Below, piece after piece: positions 53,367 to 63,999 of a DNA stretch of 64,000 nucleotides. How positions within the stretch are numbered: position 1 is the stretch's first letter; the number at the start of each line of letters is the position of its first letter. The position numbers were made by a program, and so were the translations under genes. The notes beneath the pieces were generated by a model that saw only the letters and a list, made by a program, of their open reading frames with translations, was not told the origin of the DNA and made no database searches. This DNA is from GCA-2746795 sp963747345 (GTDB taxonomy: Bacteria > Chloroflexota > Anaerolineae > Promineifilales > Promineifilaceae), in NCBI GenBank assembly GCA_963747345.1, contig CAVVFA010000019.1:1-64000 (forward strand), given 5' to 3'.

Positions 53367-54110
53367 ATGCTCAAAAATGGCTCGTTTTCAGACGGTTGGA
53401 CCGACATGCCACCCGCCCCCGGTCATCTCATCAATCAGCAGCCCAACAATTGGACTTTGCGCTGGATTGAACCAGGAGAATCCCTGTTTGGCGCAGGAGA
53501 CACCGCCAAAGGTGTGCCAGAATGCGTCCACAAACTATCTAATCAATTGCCACCGAACGAAAGGCTAGGGGGGTCGCAAGCCTTGATTTTAGCAGGGGAC
53601 GCCACCTACAAAATTTTCAACGCCGGGGCACCCTTTGGCGCAGAACTCAAGCAAACGGTAACTGGTTTGCAACCAGGCACAATCGCCAAATTGACGGTTC
53701 CGGTTTTGGTGGATTTACATGGAGAGACAGATCCGTTTGGCGCTGAATCTGGCGTGTGGGTAAACGGAGAAGGACATTGGGTCAACAGCCGTCAAGTCGA
53801 AAACCGGCGCTGGTTCCGGCATAAGGTTGAGTTCACTGTGCCTGATAACGGGAAAGCAGAAATTGTGATTCGGGTGAAAAGTAAGTGGCCGCGTCCCAAA
53901 GATTTTTTCATCGATGGCATCACGCTGGAGGCCGATGAAGACCCCACCGAAACGATTGAACTACCTGATGACGACATGGTTTTTGACAAAACGGCCGTTT
54001 CCATCACAATCCCCGCCGAACTCAACCTTCAGGTCGTCACCACCACCTGCCACACCCCCGGCGTCATCGTCATCTCCGTCCCCGAAGGCGTAGAGGTAGA
54101 AATCAACTGA
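53367..54110 (+). CDS. Carbohydrate-binding-like (jelly-roll) hypothetical protein
   Basis: AGGAGG before ATG 53367 gives 247 residues, MLKNGSFSDGWTDMPPAPGH... The opening N-G-S-F-x-x-G-W and the pattern ELKQTVTGLQPGTIAKLTVPVLVD, GVWVNGEGHWVN and FFIDGITLEAD match beta-sandwich CBM-like domains. No signal peptide or catalytic motif is visible. Similar proteins in Chloroflexota are unassigned, often joined to LysM or SH3 modules. It shares a regulated divergent promoter region with the SPFH gene. Confidence 0.6.
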   Translation: MLKNGSFSDGWTDMPPAPGHLINQQPNNWTLRWIEPGESLFGAGDTAKGVPECVHKLSNQLPPNERLGGSQALILAGDATYKIFNAGAPFGAELKQTVTGLQPGTIAKLTVPVLVDLHGETDPFGAESGVWVNGEGHWVNSRQVENRRWFRHKVEFTVPDNGKAEIVIRVKSKWPRPKDFFIDGITLEADEDPTETIELPDDDMVFDKTAVSITIPAELNLQVVTTTCHTPGVIVISVPEGVEVEIN

Positions 54111-54116
54111 TAAAAC

Positions 54117-54194
54117 CGCAGATTTCGCAGATTAACGCAGATTTTGCCGCTTCGCTTATGGTTTTAATCTGACGTAATCTGCGTAATCTGCGGA
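54117..54194. repeat. Quasi-palindromic GCAGATTACGCAGATT repeat
   Basis: CCGCAGATTTCGCAGATTAACGCAGATT is answered by AATCTGACGTAATCTGCGTAATCTGCGG, an extended hairpin between two convergent genes. Fragments of the same word family recur at 43143 and 63900. Confidence 0.85.
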
Positions 54195-54199
54195 TAAAC

Positions 54200-57050
54200 T
54201 CATTCTTTCTTCTGTCTCGGATTCTCCAAGCGTACCGCACAAACCTTATACTCCGGAATCTTCGCAATCGGATCCAATTTGAAATCCTGCGTCAGGAGAT
54301 TGGCAGAGGCTTCGCGCCAGTGGAACGCCAGGAAAACCGTGCCGGGCGCGACCCCTTCGCTCACTTTAAGCTGAGTGCGCACCTTGCCTCGGCGGCTTTC
54401 CACCACCACCGCTTGTCCATCAGCCACGCCCACAGCCTCGGCATCAACAGCGTTGACTTCCACGTAACCGCGCGGCGCAGCCCAGGAAAGCGGGACACTG
54501 CGCCGCGTCATCGTGCCAGTGTGGTAATGGAACAAAACGCGGCCAGTGGACAGGAATAGGGGGTATTCTTCATCAGGTATGTTCGGCGGGATCAACGGCC
54601 GTTACCGCATTAAACTTGCCCAACCCCCGCGAGAACTTGCCGATATGCAAAATCGGTGTGCCGGGATGGTCGCTGGTGGGGCAGGGCCATTGCAGACCCT
54701 CGCCTTGCAGCCGTGCCGTGCTCATACCGGCGTAAATAGGCGTCACGGTCGCCAGTTCTGTAAAAATATCCGCCGACGAGGCAAAATTCCAATAACCAGG
54801 CCGAGAAACACCCATCGCTTCATCAAATTTGGTGGCCAATTCAGCAATAATCCACCAATCCGGTTTCGCCTCGCCCGGCGCAGGCAGCACCGGTGTGAGC
54901 AGTTGCACGCGCCGTTCCGTATTCGTAAACGTACCATCCTTCTCCAACGAGGCAAAGGCCGGCAAAATCACATGCGCCAACTGCGCCGTCTCACAGGGGA
55001 AAATGTCTTGCACCACCAGGAAATCCAGACTGCGAATCGCCTTTTCGACATGGTTTGTATTGGGGTCAGACATCATCGGGTTTTCGCCCATGACATACAT
55101 GGCGCGAATGCCATTCTCTTGGCCGACTGAATGCATCGCCTCCACAATCGTCAGGCCAACTTTGCCCGGCAAATCGTCCACCTGCCAAGTTGCGGCCAAT
55201 TCTTGACGCGCTTTATCATCGGTGACGGCTTTGTAGCCCGGGAACACGTCCACCAGACAGCCCAGATCACATGCGCCTTGCACGTTGGCCTGCCCGCGCA
55301 GTGGGTTCACACCTGTTGACGGTTTGCCTACCTGACCGGTCAACAGTGCCATGTTGGCTAAAGTCATCACATTGTCGGTGCCGTTGCTGCGTTGGGTGAT
55401 GCCCATGGCGTAAAAAATGCCGCTGTGACCTCGTTCATCGCCATATTTGGATTCACCAGAAACTCGTTCACCTAAAGCGTAAATTCGTGCCGCCTCGACG
55501 ATTTTTTCCGCCGCCACGCCCGACATAAGCGCCGCATATTCTGGTGTGTACTGCTCTAAAACCGCGCTAAATTCATCATATCCTTCAGTGCGCTGGGCTA
55601 TAAAGGACTCGTCGGCCCAACCTTCATGGATGATGGTGCGCATAATTGCCAAGAAGATGTAGATGTCGGTGCCTGGTTTGATTTGCAAGAACAGCGTGGC
55701 GTGTTTCACCAGTGGGATTTTGCGTGGATCCACGATGATGAGGTTTGCGCCATTTTTGGCCGCTCTCACCATTTCGTAGCTGATAACGGGATGGGATTCG
55801 GCCGTGTTAGAACCTGTCACAAAAATACAGTCTGCGTCCCGAATTTCGCCGATGGAGTTGGTCATTGCGCCACTGCCGAAGGCCTTCACGAGGCCTGTAA
55901 CGGTTGAGCTGTGTCACAATCGGGCGCAGTGGTCCAGGTTGTTGGTGCCAATGCCCGCCCTCATGAATTTTTGGTAGAGGTAGTTGTCTTCGTTGGTGCA
56001 GCGGGCTGAAGCCAGTCCCATGACAGCATCGGGACCATATTGTTTGACGGTTTGGGCGAGTTTGGTGGCGGTGAGGGTAACGGCCGTTTCCCAATCCACC
56101 GGTACAAAACTATCCTCAATCACCACCTTGCGTGCTTTCAACGGCGAGGTATCGGGCAACTGCCACGGCTCGTCGGTTAGCCCTATCTCATACGCCACAT
56201 CCTTACGAATCAACGGCGTGGTCAGTCGTTCAGGATGGCTCACAAAATCCCAGCCAAAACGCCCTTTAGAGCAGAGCATTTCGCCGTTAACCGATGGGTC
56301 TTTGGAGGCTTGGGCGTAAAGAATCGAGCCATTTTTCTTGGCATACTCAATTTCGCAACCCACGCCGCAGTAGCCGCAGATGCTCTTGGTGCGCTCCAAC
56401 TCCCATTCGCGCCCTTTGCCTCGCCGCGACATCGGCAGCAGCGCCGCTGTGGGGCAGACTTGCACACAATTCCCACAAAAAACACAGGAGGAATTGATCA
56501 TCGGGCCATCAAATGGGGTGGCAACATGGCTGTTAAAGCCGCGCCCGACCAAATCAATCGCTTCAGCGCCGACCACTTCATTGCACACGCGGGTACAGCG
56601 CCCACACAAAATGCAATATTGATGGTCGCGCAGGAAGAAAGGGTTGTCGTCTTGGTAGAGGGTGCGCGAGATTTCTTTGTCGTGGCTGGTTTCGGTGATG
56701 CCATACTGGTAGGCGTAGTCTTGCAACTGACAGGAGCCAGCCTTGTCACAGGTCACGCAGTCGAGTGGATGATCGGAGACAAACAGGTCGATGATGTCGC
56801 GGCGCATTTCGGATAGTGCTTCGCTTTCGGTCCGTATGTCCATACCTTCGCCGCAAAGCAAGCCACAACTGGCTATGGGATTGGCAACCCCTTCAACCTC
56901 AACCATGCACAAGCGGCAGCCACCCGATACGCTCAGTTCAGGATGGTAGCAGAGGCGCGGCACGTCTATGCCATGCGCCAGCGCCGCTTCCATGACGGTG
57001 GTGCCAGGGGTGGTTTGTAGGGAACGGCCGTTAATTTTCAATTCAATCAT
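54200..57050 (-). CDS. fdhA: NAD-dependent formate dehydrogenase catalytic subunit, probable selenoprotein
   Basis: Residues 1-240 are the NuoG-like part: [2Fe-2S] (CYHPELSVSGGCRLCMVEV), His-Cys cluster (HPLDCVTCDKAGSC) and two ferredoxin motifs (CILCGRCTRVC, CVFCGNCVQVCP). Next is the Mo/W-bisMGD domain with its own [4Fe-4S] site (CGYCGVGCEIEY). At 55914-55916 an in-frame TGA follows D-H-C-A-R-L and precedes H-S-S-T-V-T-G-L. This is exactly the selenocysteine/cysteine position of FdhF, with a hairpin close downstream. The frame then runs to about 54590, where one extra base must be skipped to read the MGD-binding C-terminus (DEEYPLFLSTGRVLFHYHTG). About 950 residues; last gene of nuoE-nuoF-fdhA. 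Confidence 0.9.
55880..55896 (-). promoter_or_regulatory. Candidate bacterial SECIS hairpin
   Basis: Beginning 17 nt after the TGA, AGGCCT-CGTGA-AGGCCT forms a 6-bp stem with a 5-nt loop holding G. Bacterial SECIS elements sit directly downstream of the UGA with the apical loop about 20-25 nt away, as here (24-28 nt). Confidence 0.5.
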
Positions 57051-57405
57051 GATTTATCTACTCCGTAAAATACCCAGCAAGCAACTATCATCGCTAGAGT
57101 CTCTGACGTAAACCAAATTTTCGGCTCACAGATGGTTTATAAGACCAGCCGCAATTGCCAGCATTCTTTCTCTTATTTGCTCCTTGTGGCATAACGCCAT
57201 GCGAACTCTGTGCATCTACTCCATATAATGGCCATTTCATCAGTTAATTAAATACCGGGTAGGGGCAATGCAATCCGGGCAAAACATGAAGACCAATGGG
57301 ATGTCTGCGTAGCCGTCGGCCATGTAACGATTAGCGAATGTAACACGCGGGCGAGGCGATGGAGAACCGTATGCTAAGCAAACGTACCGCCCGATCGCAT
57401 CGCCC
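57051..57405. repeat. 355-bp gap between fdhA and nuoF with an inverted repeat
   Basis: GTAGGGGCAATGCAATCCGGGC (57259-57280) faces GCCCGATCGCATCGCCCCTAC (57389-57409), whose end overlaps the nuoF stop. The family word GTAGGGGCGA also occurs at 39713. No gene is seen in the gap. Confidence 0.65.
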
Positions 57406-59110
57406 CTACTCAACCTGAATCAACGCTTCATATTCATGTCGGAAATAATTCAACGTACTCAACACCGGATTCGGCGCAGACTGCCCCAGACCACACAAGC
57501 TGGTTTTCTTCACCAGAAGACACAACTTTTCTAACTTGTCTAAATCTTGGGAAACGGCCGTTCCCCCGATAATCTTGTCCAGTAAACTACGAATCTTCAC
57601 AGTACCCACGCGGCACGGCACACACTTGCCACAGCTCTCATCGACGCAGAAATCCATGAAAAAGCGGGCAAACTCCGGCATCATCGTCGTATCGTCCAAT
57701 ACGACCAGGCCGCCCGATCCCATAATCGAGCCAAGCTTTGCCAAACTTTCATAATCGACGGGCGAATCCAAAAACGCGCTGGGAATACAACCGCCGCTGG
57801 GGCCACCCGTTTGCGCCGCCTTAAACTCACGGTCATTTGGAATGCCCCCGCCGATTTCATTTACAATTTCGCCCAACGTAATGCCCATCGGCACTTCAAT
57901 CAGACCAGTGTTGCGCAGTTGCCCCGCCAGCGCAAACACCTTCGTGCCTTTGCTCTTTTCCGTGCCAATGCTGGCATACCACGCCGCGCCATTGTTAATA
58001 ATCGATGGAATATTGCCCATCGTTTCCACATTGTTGATCACCGTCGGCATTCCTTTCAGCCCAGACTGGGAAGGGTAGGGCGGACGGATGCGCGGCACGC
58101 CTCGTTGACCTTCAATGGAATGAATCAGCGCCGTCTCTTCACCACATACAAACGCCCCTGCGCCAATGCGAATCTCGGCATCAAAGCTAAAATCAGTGCC
58201 TAACACTGACTTACCTAAAATTTTGCGCTGCCGTCGCCTTGATGATGGCTCGTCGGACACGTTGAATAGCAATCGGATATTCGCCGCGAATGTAAAAGTA
58301 ACCAAACGAAGCCCCCACCGCATACGCACAAATCATCATGCCTTCCAACACGCGATGCGGATCATCTTCCATCACGGTGCGATCCATGTAAGCACCCGGA
58401 TCACCTTCATCCCCATTGACGATGACATATTTCTGCGCCGCCTCTTCCCGACGGGTGAAATGCCATTTGAGACCCGTGGGAAAACCCGCGCCGCCTCGTC
58501 CGCGCAAGCCACTTTCCTGGATGAGATCACATACTTCTGCGGGCGTCAGATTCTCCAAAACATAGGCCAACGCTTTGTAACCGCCATGCGCCAATGAATC
58601 TTCGAGTTTATCGGGGTCAATTTGCCCCGTCTGGCTCAAAACAATACGCACTTGCTTGGCGAAAAAAGGCAAATCCAAAGGGATAATATGAGTTTTCAGG
58701 CTTTTCTTTTCTTTGGTGTGCTGAAAACTGGCATGAAAATGCATGATGTCAAATGGCTCAATACCCTCTGCCTTATCTGGGTCCTGTTTGAACACGTGCT
58801 GCGCCACAATTTGCTGTGCCACTTCTGTGCTCACTTCGCCATAAAGCAGCGGGGCTTCATCTTTGGCCTCCACGCGCACCAATGGCCCCCGGCTGCACAA
58901 GCCCATACAGCCTGTTGGTACAATTTCTACGGTGTCCTCTTCGCTTTTGGCAGCCGTGACAGCCTGTTCCAAAGCCGTATGCGTATGGGCAGCGCCAGAC
59001 GAGAGACAAGCGGTGCTGTTACAGCAAAATATGCGCTGTTTGTATTTTTCCTGCCTCGTCTTTTCTTTTTGTCCGAGTTCTTCAAGTTTTTTGAAATTGA
59101 CTTGTGTCAT
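57406..59110 (-). CDS. nuoF: NADH dehydrogenase/FDH NuoF-type flavoprotein subunit, one apparent frameshift
   Basis: The N-terminal 120 residues are a thioredoxin-like [2Fe-2S] domain (FCCNSTACLSSGA...GCMGLCSRGPLV). Then come the NuoF FMN/NADH motifs RGRGGAGFPTGLKW and NGDEGDPGAYMDR. A shift between about 58228 and 58211 interrupts the frame; skipping one base restores ILGKSVLGTDFSFDAEIRIG and AGAFVCGEETALIHSIEG. The C-terminus carries the [4Fe-4S] site CGKCVPCRVG...CGLGQSAPNP. It passes electrons between NAD and the formate dehydrogenase subunit, as FdsB/HydB do. Confidence 0.9.
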
Positions 59111-59156
59111 GTGACTATCTTTGGGCAGGGGCAGACCGGGTTGGGTTACCCCTGCG

Positions 59157-59666
59157 TTAGGCTTGATTTGCTTTGGCTGATGAGAGGGTTTCTTTCACAG
59201 TTCTGGTGATGGATTCCGATGTTTCTTTGCCCTGCACGCGACCATCAAACACGGTAACAGGCGCTAATCCACAGCTTCCCAGGCAGCGGGCAGTGGTCAG
59301 GCTGAACAGACCATCGGCAGTTGTTTCGCCAGCATGAATATTAAATTCATCTGACAGTGCCTGCACAATTCGATCTGAACCTTTGACGTGGCAGGCGGTG
59401 CCGGTACAAACGATACAGTTGTATTCACCGAGGGGCGTGAAGGTAAACATGTGGTAGAAGGTGGAGACGCCATAGACTTTGCTCAGAGAAACGTCTAGCT
59501 GGCGCGAAATGTAGATCAGCAGTTCTTCAGACAGGTAGCCAAAGGTTTCCTGAGCGGCGTTTAGCACCTCAAGCAAGGCATCTTTTTGATAATCTACTAA
59601 TTTGATGGTGCGGTCGATGGTGGTGTAACGGGCATCGCCGCTGGGATGGGACTGCGCTGAGGACAT
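59157..59666 (-). CDS. nuoE: NuoE-type [2Fe-2S] subunit of formate dehydrogenase
   Basis: Starting at ATG 59664-59666 (MSSAQSHPSGD), the 169-residue protein has the helical N-terminal half of NuoE (LLEVLNAAQETFGYLSEELL) and a thioredoxin-like C-terminal domain with the [2Fe-2S] ligands CTGTACHVKGS and CLGSCGLAP. It is the first gene of the operon, 46 nt ahead of nuoF. AACGGCCGTT at 59706 lies in the leader. Confidence 0.92.
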   Translation of the reverse strand: MSSAQSHPSGDARYTTIDRTIKLVDYQKDALLEVLNAAQETFGYLSEELLIYISRQLDVSLSKVYGVSTFYHMFTFTPLGEYNCIVCTGTACHVKGSDRIVQALSDEFNIHAGETTADGLFSLTTARCLGSCGLAPVTVFDGRVQGKETSESITRTVKETLSSAKANQA

Positions 59667-59802
59667 AAGTGGGTTGCCTCTGGTTTTGTATGGGATATGG
59701 GTGTAAACGGCCGTTATCCAACCAACCGTCCCGCAATCATAAAAGGCAACACACCTACCCGCAAGTGACACACTTCACCTACGCATCTGACAAAAGTCAT
59801 AA

Positions 59803-59839
59803 AAACAAAAACCAGCCCCGCTTTCACAGGACTGGTTTT
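59803..59839 (-). terminator. Intrinsic terminator after pyruvate phosphate dikinase
   Basis: On the minus strand AAAACCAG pairs with CTGGTTTT and is followed by TGTTTTT, about 70 nt after the ppdK stop. A quasi-palindrome of CAGTGAACAGT words (59858-59909) lies between. Confidence 0.75.
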
Positions 59840-59909
59840 CTATTATAACGGTATTCAGTTATGCAGTCATCAGTAACTGTTCACTGATTACTGAAAACTG
59901 TTCACTGTC

Positions 59910-62634
59910 TTAAGACAAGGCAGCGTGACCAGCAGCCAAACGAGCAATCGGCACACGGAACGGGGAGCAGGATACGTAGTTCAGACCCAATTTATGGCAA
60001 AGCGCCACACTTTCGGGGTCGCCGCCATGCTCACCACAGATACCCACTTCCAAATCAACGCGAGCGCCACGGCCTTTCTTGACAGCAATGTCCATAATCT
60101 GACCGACACCAGCGGCATCAATCGTCTGGAATGGATTTTGCGGCAAAATGCCATCTTCCACGTACTTCACAAGGAAGTTACGTTCGGCATCGTCACGGCT
60201 GTAGCCAAAGGTGAATTGGGTCAAGTCGTTCGTGCCAAAGGAGAAGAACTCGGCAACGCCAGCAATCTCGTCAGCCGTCAAACATGCACGCGGAATCTCA
60301 ATCATCGTACCAAATTTGTAATGGAACGTGACACCTTTCTCAGCCATCACCGCCGCCGCCACTTCTTCCAGTTTCGGCTGGATGAAGAGCAGTTCATTGA
60401 TGTGACCGGTCAACGGAATCATGACCTCTGGTTTCGGCTCGAAACCGCGCAGTTTCACATCAGCAGCCGCTTCAAAGATGGCACGAACCTGCATCCCCAC
60501 GATTTCTGGCATCATCACACTGAGGCGCACACCACGCAGACCCATCATCGGGTTGCTTTCGTGCATAGACTCGACACTGGCTAACAACTCTTCTTTGGCT
60601 TTGTCAACGGTGCCTTTGATGCGATTTTCGATCACAGCTTCCAACAGTTCGTGTTCATCAGGCATGAACTCGTGCAGCGGCGGGTCAATGAGGCGAATGA
60701 TAACCGGATACCCGCTCATGGCCTCAAACAGACCGTCAAAATCAGTTACGCTGGTATGGCAGCAGTTCATCCAAAGCCGCCTGACGTTCGGCCACAGTGT
60801 CGGCCAAAATCATGCGCTGCACAATTGGCAGACGGATGGTTTCAAAGAACATGTGCTCGGTACGGCAAAGGCCAATACCTTTCGCGCCATAAGAACGGGC
60901 ACGAATCGCATCATCCGGGTAGTCGGCGTTGGCCCACACTTGCAGACCACGAGTCGGCCAGCCTTCGGGCACGTCACGCACGCCTTCGGTAGCGGCAAAT
61001 TCGTCAGCCCATTCCAGCAGGGTTAACAGGTCGATTTGTTCTTCCAGGACTGGCGCAACCGATTCGATTTCGCCCAGGAATGCTTCACCGGTGGTACCGT
61101 CAACAGAAATATAATCGCCTTCTTTGATGGTGATACCATTTGCCGTGACTGTACGTTTTTCGGCATCAATACGCACGTCAGAAGCACCAACCACGCAGGG
61201 AATGCCAAACTGCCGCGCAACCACAGCGGCGTGAGAAGTGGCGCCGCCTTCACTGGTGAGAATACCTTTAGCCGCCAGCATCCCATGCACATCGTCGGGT
61301 TTGGTAAACGGCCGTACCATGATGACATCTTGACCATGTTCTTTTGCCATTTTTTCGGCGGTGTCGGCATCCAAATAAACGCGACCCACAGCAGCGCCGG
61401 GGGAAGCATTCACGCCAGTGGCAAAACGATTACCTTCGGCAATGGCTTTTTCTTTGGCGGCCAGGATGAATTGGGGATGGAGCAGGGTGTCAACTTGTTC
61501 TGTCTTCACGCGCTTGACAGCTTCTTTTTTGCTGATAAGGCCTTCGTTTGCCATGTCTACGGCGATTTTAATGGCAGCTTTGGCGGTGCGTTTGCCATCA
61601 CGAGTTTGCAGCATCCACAATTTGCCGTTTTCGATGGTGAACTCGACATCTTGCATGTCGCGATAGTGTTGTTCCAGTTTTTCCTGGACTACCAGGAATT
61701 CTTCATAGGCTTCGGGCAGTTCGTTGCCCATGTGCTGGATTTTGGTGGTGTTGCGCGTACCGGCTACCACATCTTCACCCTGGGCGTTGATCAGGTAGTC
61801 GCCATAAAGAATATTGTCGCCATTGGCTGGGTTACGGGTGAAAGCCACACCAGTACCGGAAGAGTCGCCCATGTTACCAAAGACCATGGTGCAGATGTTG
61901 ACACCGGTGCCCAGGTCATGGGCAATGTGCGCGGCGTTACGATAATCGAAAGCGCGTTTGCCATTCCATGATTTGAAAACGGCTTCGGTGGCGAGTTTCA
62001 ATTGTTCGTAGGGGTCTTGGGGGAATTCAAAGCCCATGTTTTTCTTGATGACGGCTTTGTAAACATCTGTCAGGGCTTTCCAATCGGCAGCGGTCATTTC
62101 GGTGTCGATTTTGTAGCCTTTTTCTTCTTTGTAGCTGTCGAGTGGTTCTTCAAATTCTTCGTCGTCGATGTTGAGTACGACGGAGCCAAACATGTGAACC
62201 AGGCGGCGGTAAGCATCGTAGACGAAGCGTTCGTCACCGGTCTTTTCGACCATGCTGGCGGCTGTTTCGTCGTTCAGGCCGATGTTGAGCACGGTGTCCA
62301 TCATACCGGGCATAGAGAACTTGGCGCCAGAACGGCAAGAGACGAGCAGGGGATTCTGCGGATTGCCGAATTCTTTGCCTGTCAGCTTTTCTGTGGCTTT
62401 CATGGCAGTTAATTCTTGTTCCCACATGCCTTCGGGGAACGTTTCGCCAGCAGCCAGATAGGCGTTACACGCTTCCGTGGTGACGGTGAAACCAGGAGGT
62501 ACAGGCAAACCAATACGGGTCATGTCACCCAGGTTGGCACCTTTACCACCGAGCAAGGCACGAGCCTTGTCCCAATTGCCGGCATAGGCTTCGGCTTCTG
62601 ATACTTCATTGAATAAATAGACATATTTTGTCAT
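59910..62634 (-). CDS. ppdK: Pyruvate phosphate dikinase, one apparent frameshift
   Basis: The N-terminal nucleotide-binding domain has LGGKGANLGDM and VSCRSGAKFSMPGMMDTVLN. The swivelling domain carries the phosphoryl-transfer His in EGGATSHAAVVARQFGIPC. The PEP/pyruvate barrel ends with VGICGEHGGDP (catalytic Cys). The frame stops at TGA 60742-60744 within ELLPYQR; skipping one base restores DFDGLFEAMSGYPVIIRLIDPPLHEF, giving about 907 residues, the normal length. The enzyme interconverts PEP and pyruvate with ATP/AMP/PPi. It is a single gene with its own terminator. No AACGGCCGTT occurs in it. Confidence 0.93.
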
Positions 62635-63187
62635 GAACTAAATCCTCCAAACGGTTGTTCGTTTTGTTGTCTAAGGTAAGCTGTTTTGAAAACAACTTTT
62701 TAAGAATAGCAAACATAGTTAAAAGTCAGGCATGTAAACATACCTGACCAGGAATAACACTTTATTGTGTTGTTCAATTACATATGGACCACAAGGTCTA
62801 TAAAGCCAATTGTCAGCTTTTTGACGAGGGAATGGGGTGGGAGCAACGTGACAATCAGTTTGTCTGGCGCTGACAAAAGTCAGATACCATCCCAGGTTCT
62901 CGGGAATCAGTTGGTAAATTGACAGTTTTGCCAATAAGTTTACCAGTCATTTGACGAACTTGCTAGGTAAACTAAAAAAGTCTTGGAAATTCCCAAACTA
63001 TCTAATTTAGTTATCATGAGCAGTCTGTGATCTCAGATCATTTATTATGAGTAGCTCACAATTTATTCAAGACGGGTTGATTACGACCTCTGGAAAAGGC
63101 TTCGGCTTTTTACTTTGCAGAATGACGATGCTCAAACTATCTTTGGCGGGCGGGGCAGGATAAATAGGCTATTCATGTTGTAACCAT
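62635..63187. other. 553-bp gap without a recognised gene
   Basis: Upstream of ppdK the DNA is AT-rich and holds near-direct copies of GGTATGTTTACATGCC-like and GACAAAAGTCAG words, with a short minus-strand frame (62719-62934) lacking a convincing start. I see no RNA gene; the ppdK promoter presumably lies in 62640-62720 but is not clear-cut. Confidence 0.5.
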
Positions 63188-63805
63188 TTATTGGTGCTTG
63201 GCGCAGTAGAACCACAACGGCCGTTTCTCAGCCACAAAATTCCAGTTACCACCAAACTCGTCATGGGGGAGTTGTCCGTCAGAGCGGTAGATGAAGCCTT
63301 CCACGTCATGTTCGGATTGACGGGAGGAAATGAAGAAGATGCTGGTGGTGCCATTCCGGTTTTCGACGAGGATGTCGCCGCTCTGTGACAAGCCACGATA
63401 GGCGAATGGCAGTTCAAAGGAGCCATCGGGATTGGTTTGCAGTTGTCCAGCCTCGACCATTTCCACCACTCTGTTGTACCGATTGCCATTCATTTGGAAA
63501 TTTAGCTCTTCCCACACGGCCGCAAAGGGAACAAATTGAATGATGATGAGGGTAAACAGGTTGATGAGCAGGGGCATGGCGGCGACAAAGAGGCTGCCGC
63601 TGCCAACCTGCCACACCAAATACACGATGGAGGCAAGAATCAGCGCAAATAAAAGAATGCGAAAGGTCTCAACAACGGCCGTTGCGCCACTTATGCCTCC
63701 ACTTTGAAAGGTAACGACACTGGCAACGGCCGTTACTGCCCACCAATCCCACCCCAAACCAAAGTGAGACGACGCCCAAAACCGGAATATCCTGCTGGTT
63801 TTCAT
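63188..63805 (-). CDS. Hypothetical two- or three-helix membrane protein
   Basis: The 205-residue protein has hydrophobic segments at about 22-42, 47-68 and 74-95, then a soluble C-terminal domain of about 105 residues (FQMNGNRYNRVVEMVEAGQ..., FELPFAYRGLSQSGDILVE, STSI-like FFISSRQSEHDVEGFIYRSD). No family is recognised. Three AACGGCCGTT copies (63216, 63674, 63725) lie in it. It ends 553 nt from ppdK. Confidence 0.6.
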   Translation of the reverse strand: MKTSRIFRFWASSHFGLGWDWWAVTAVASVVTFQSGGISGATAVVETFRILLFALILASIVYLVWQVGSGSLFVAAMPLLINLFTLIIIQFVPFAAVWEELNFQMNGNRYNRVVEMVEAGQLQTNPDGSFELPFAYRGLSQSGDILVENRNGTTSIFFISSRQSEHDVEGFIYRSDGQLPHDEFGGNWNFVAEKRPLWFYCAKHQ

Positions 63806-63915
63806 CTGGATAGGTCTCGTAAGTCGTATGCACGGTTTTTCCTCCGAAAACGTTTCTTTCCTCTTAATTGCAGTGGATGGCTCGATTTTTTTTATTTGTC
63901 CGCAGATTACGCGGA

Positions 63916-63999
63916 TTATTTCAAAACTTTAGCGACTGGTTCTAGCGAGATACGCGGCAGCAGGAAAAGAATGATGTAGGCAACCATGAAAACGGCCGT
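63916..63999 (-). CDS. C-terminal end of a membrane protein (partial)
   Basis: The minus strand from the window edge reads T-A-V-F-M-V-A-Y-I-I-L-F-L-L-P then R-I-S-L-E-P-V-A-K-V-L-K and stops at TAA 63916-63918. This is a transmembrane helix and short basic tail, continued from beyond the window. An AACGGCCGTT palindrome forms its first codons here. Confidence 0.45.
   Translation of the reverse strand, partial: TAVFMVAYIILFLLPRISLEPVAKVLK

Noticed and set aside
55914..55916. Formate dehydrogenase read as two broken genes at a stop codon
   Set aside because: Both sides are in the same frame and the TGA falls on the known Sec/Cys residue, so selenocysteine insertion explains it better than a nonsense mutation.
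62719..62934. A 71-codon minus-strand frame upstream of ppdK
   Set aside because: No ribosome-binding site and no recognisable protein pattern.
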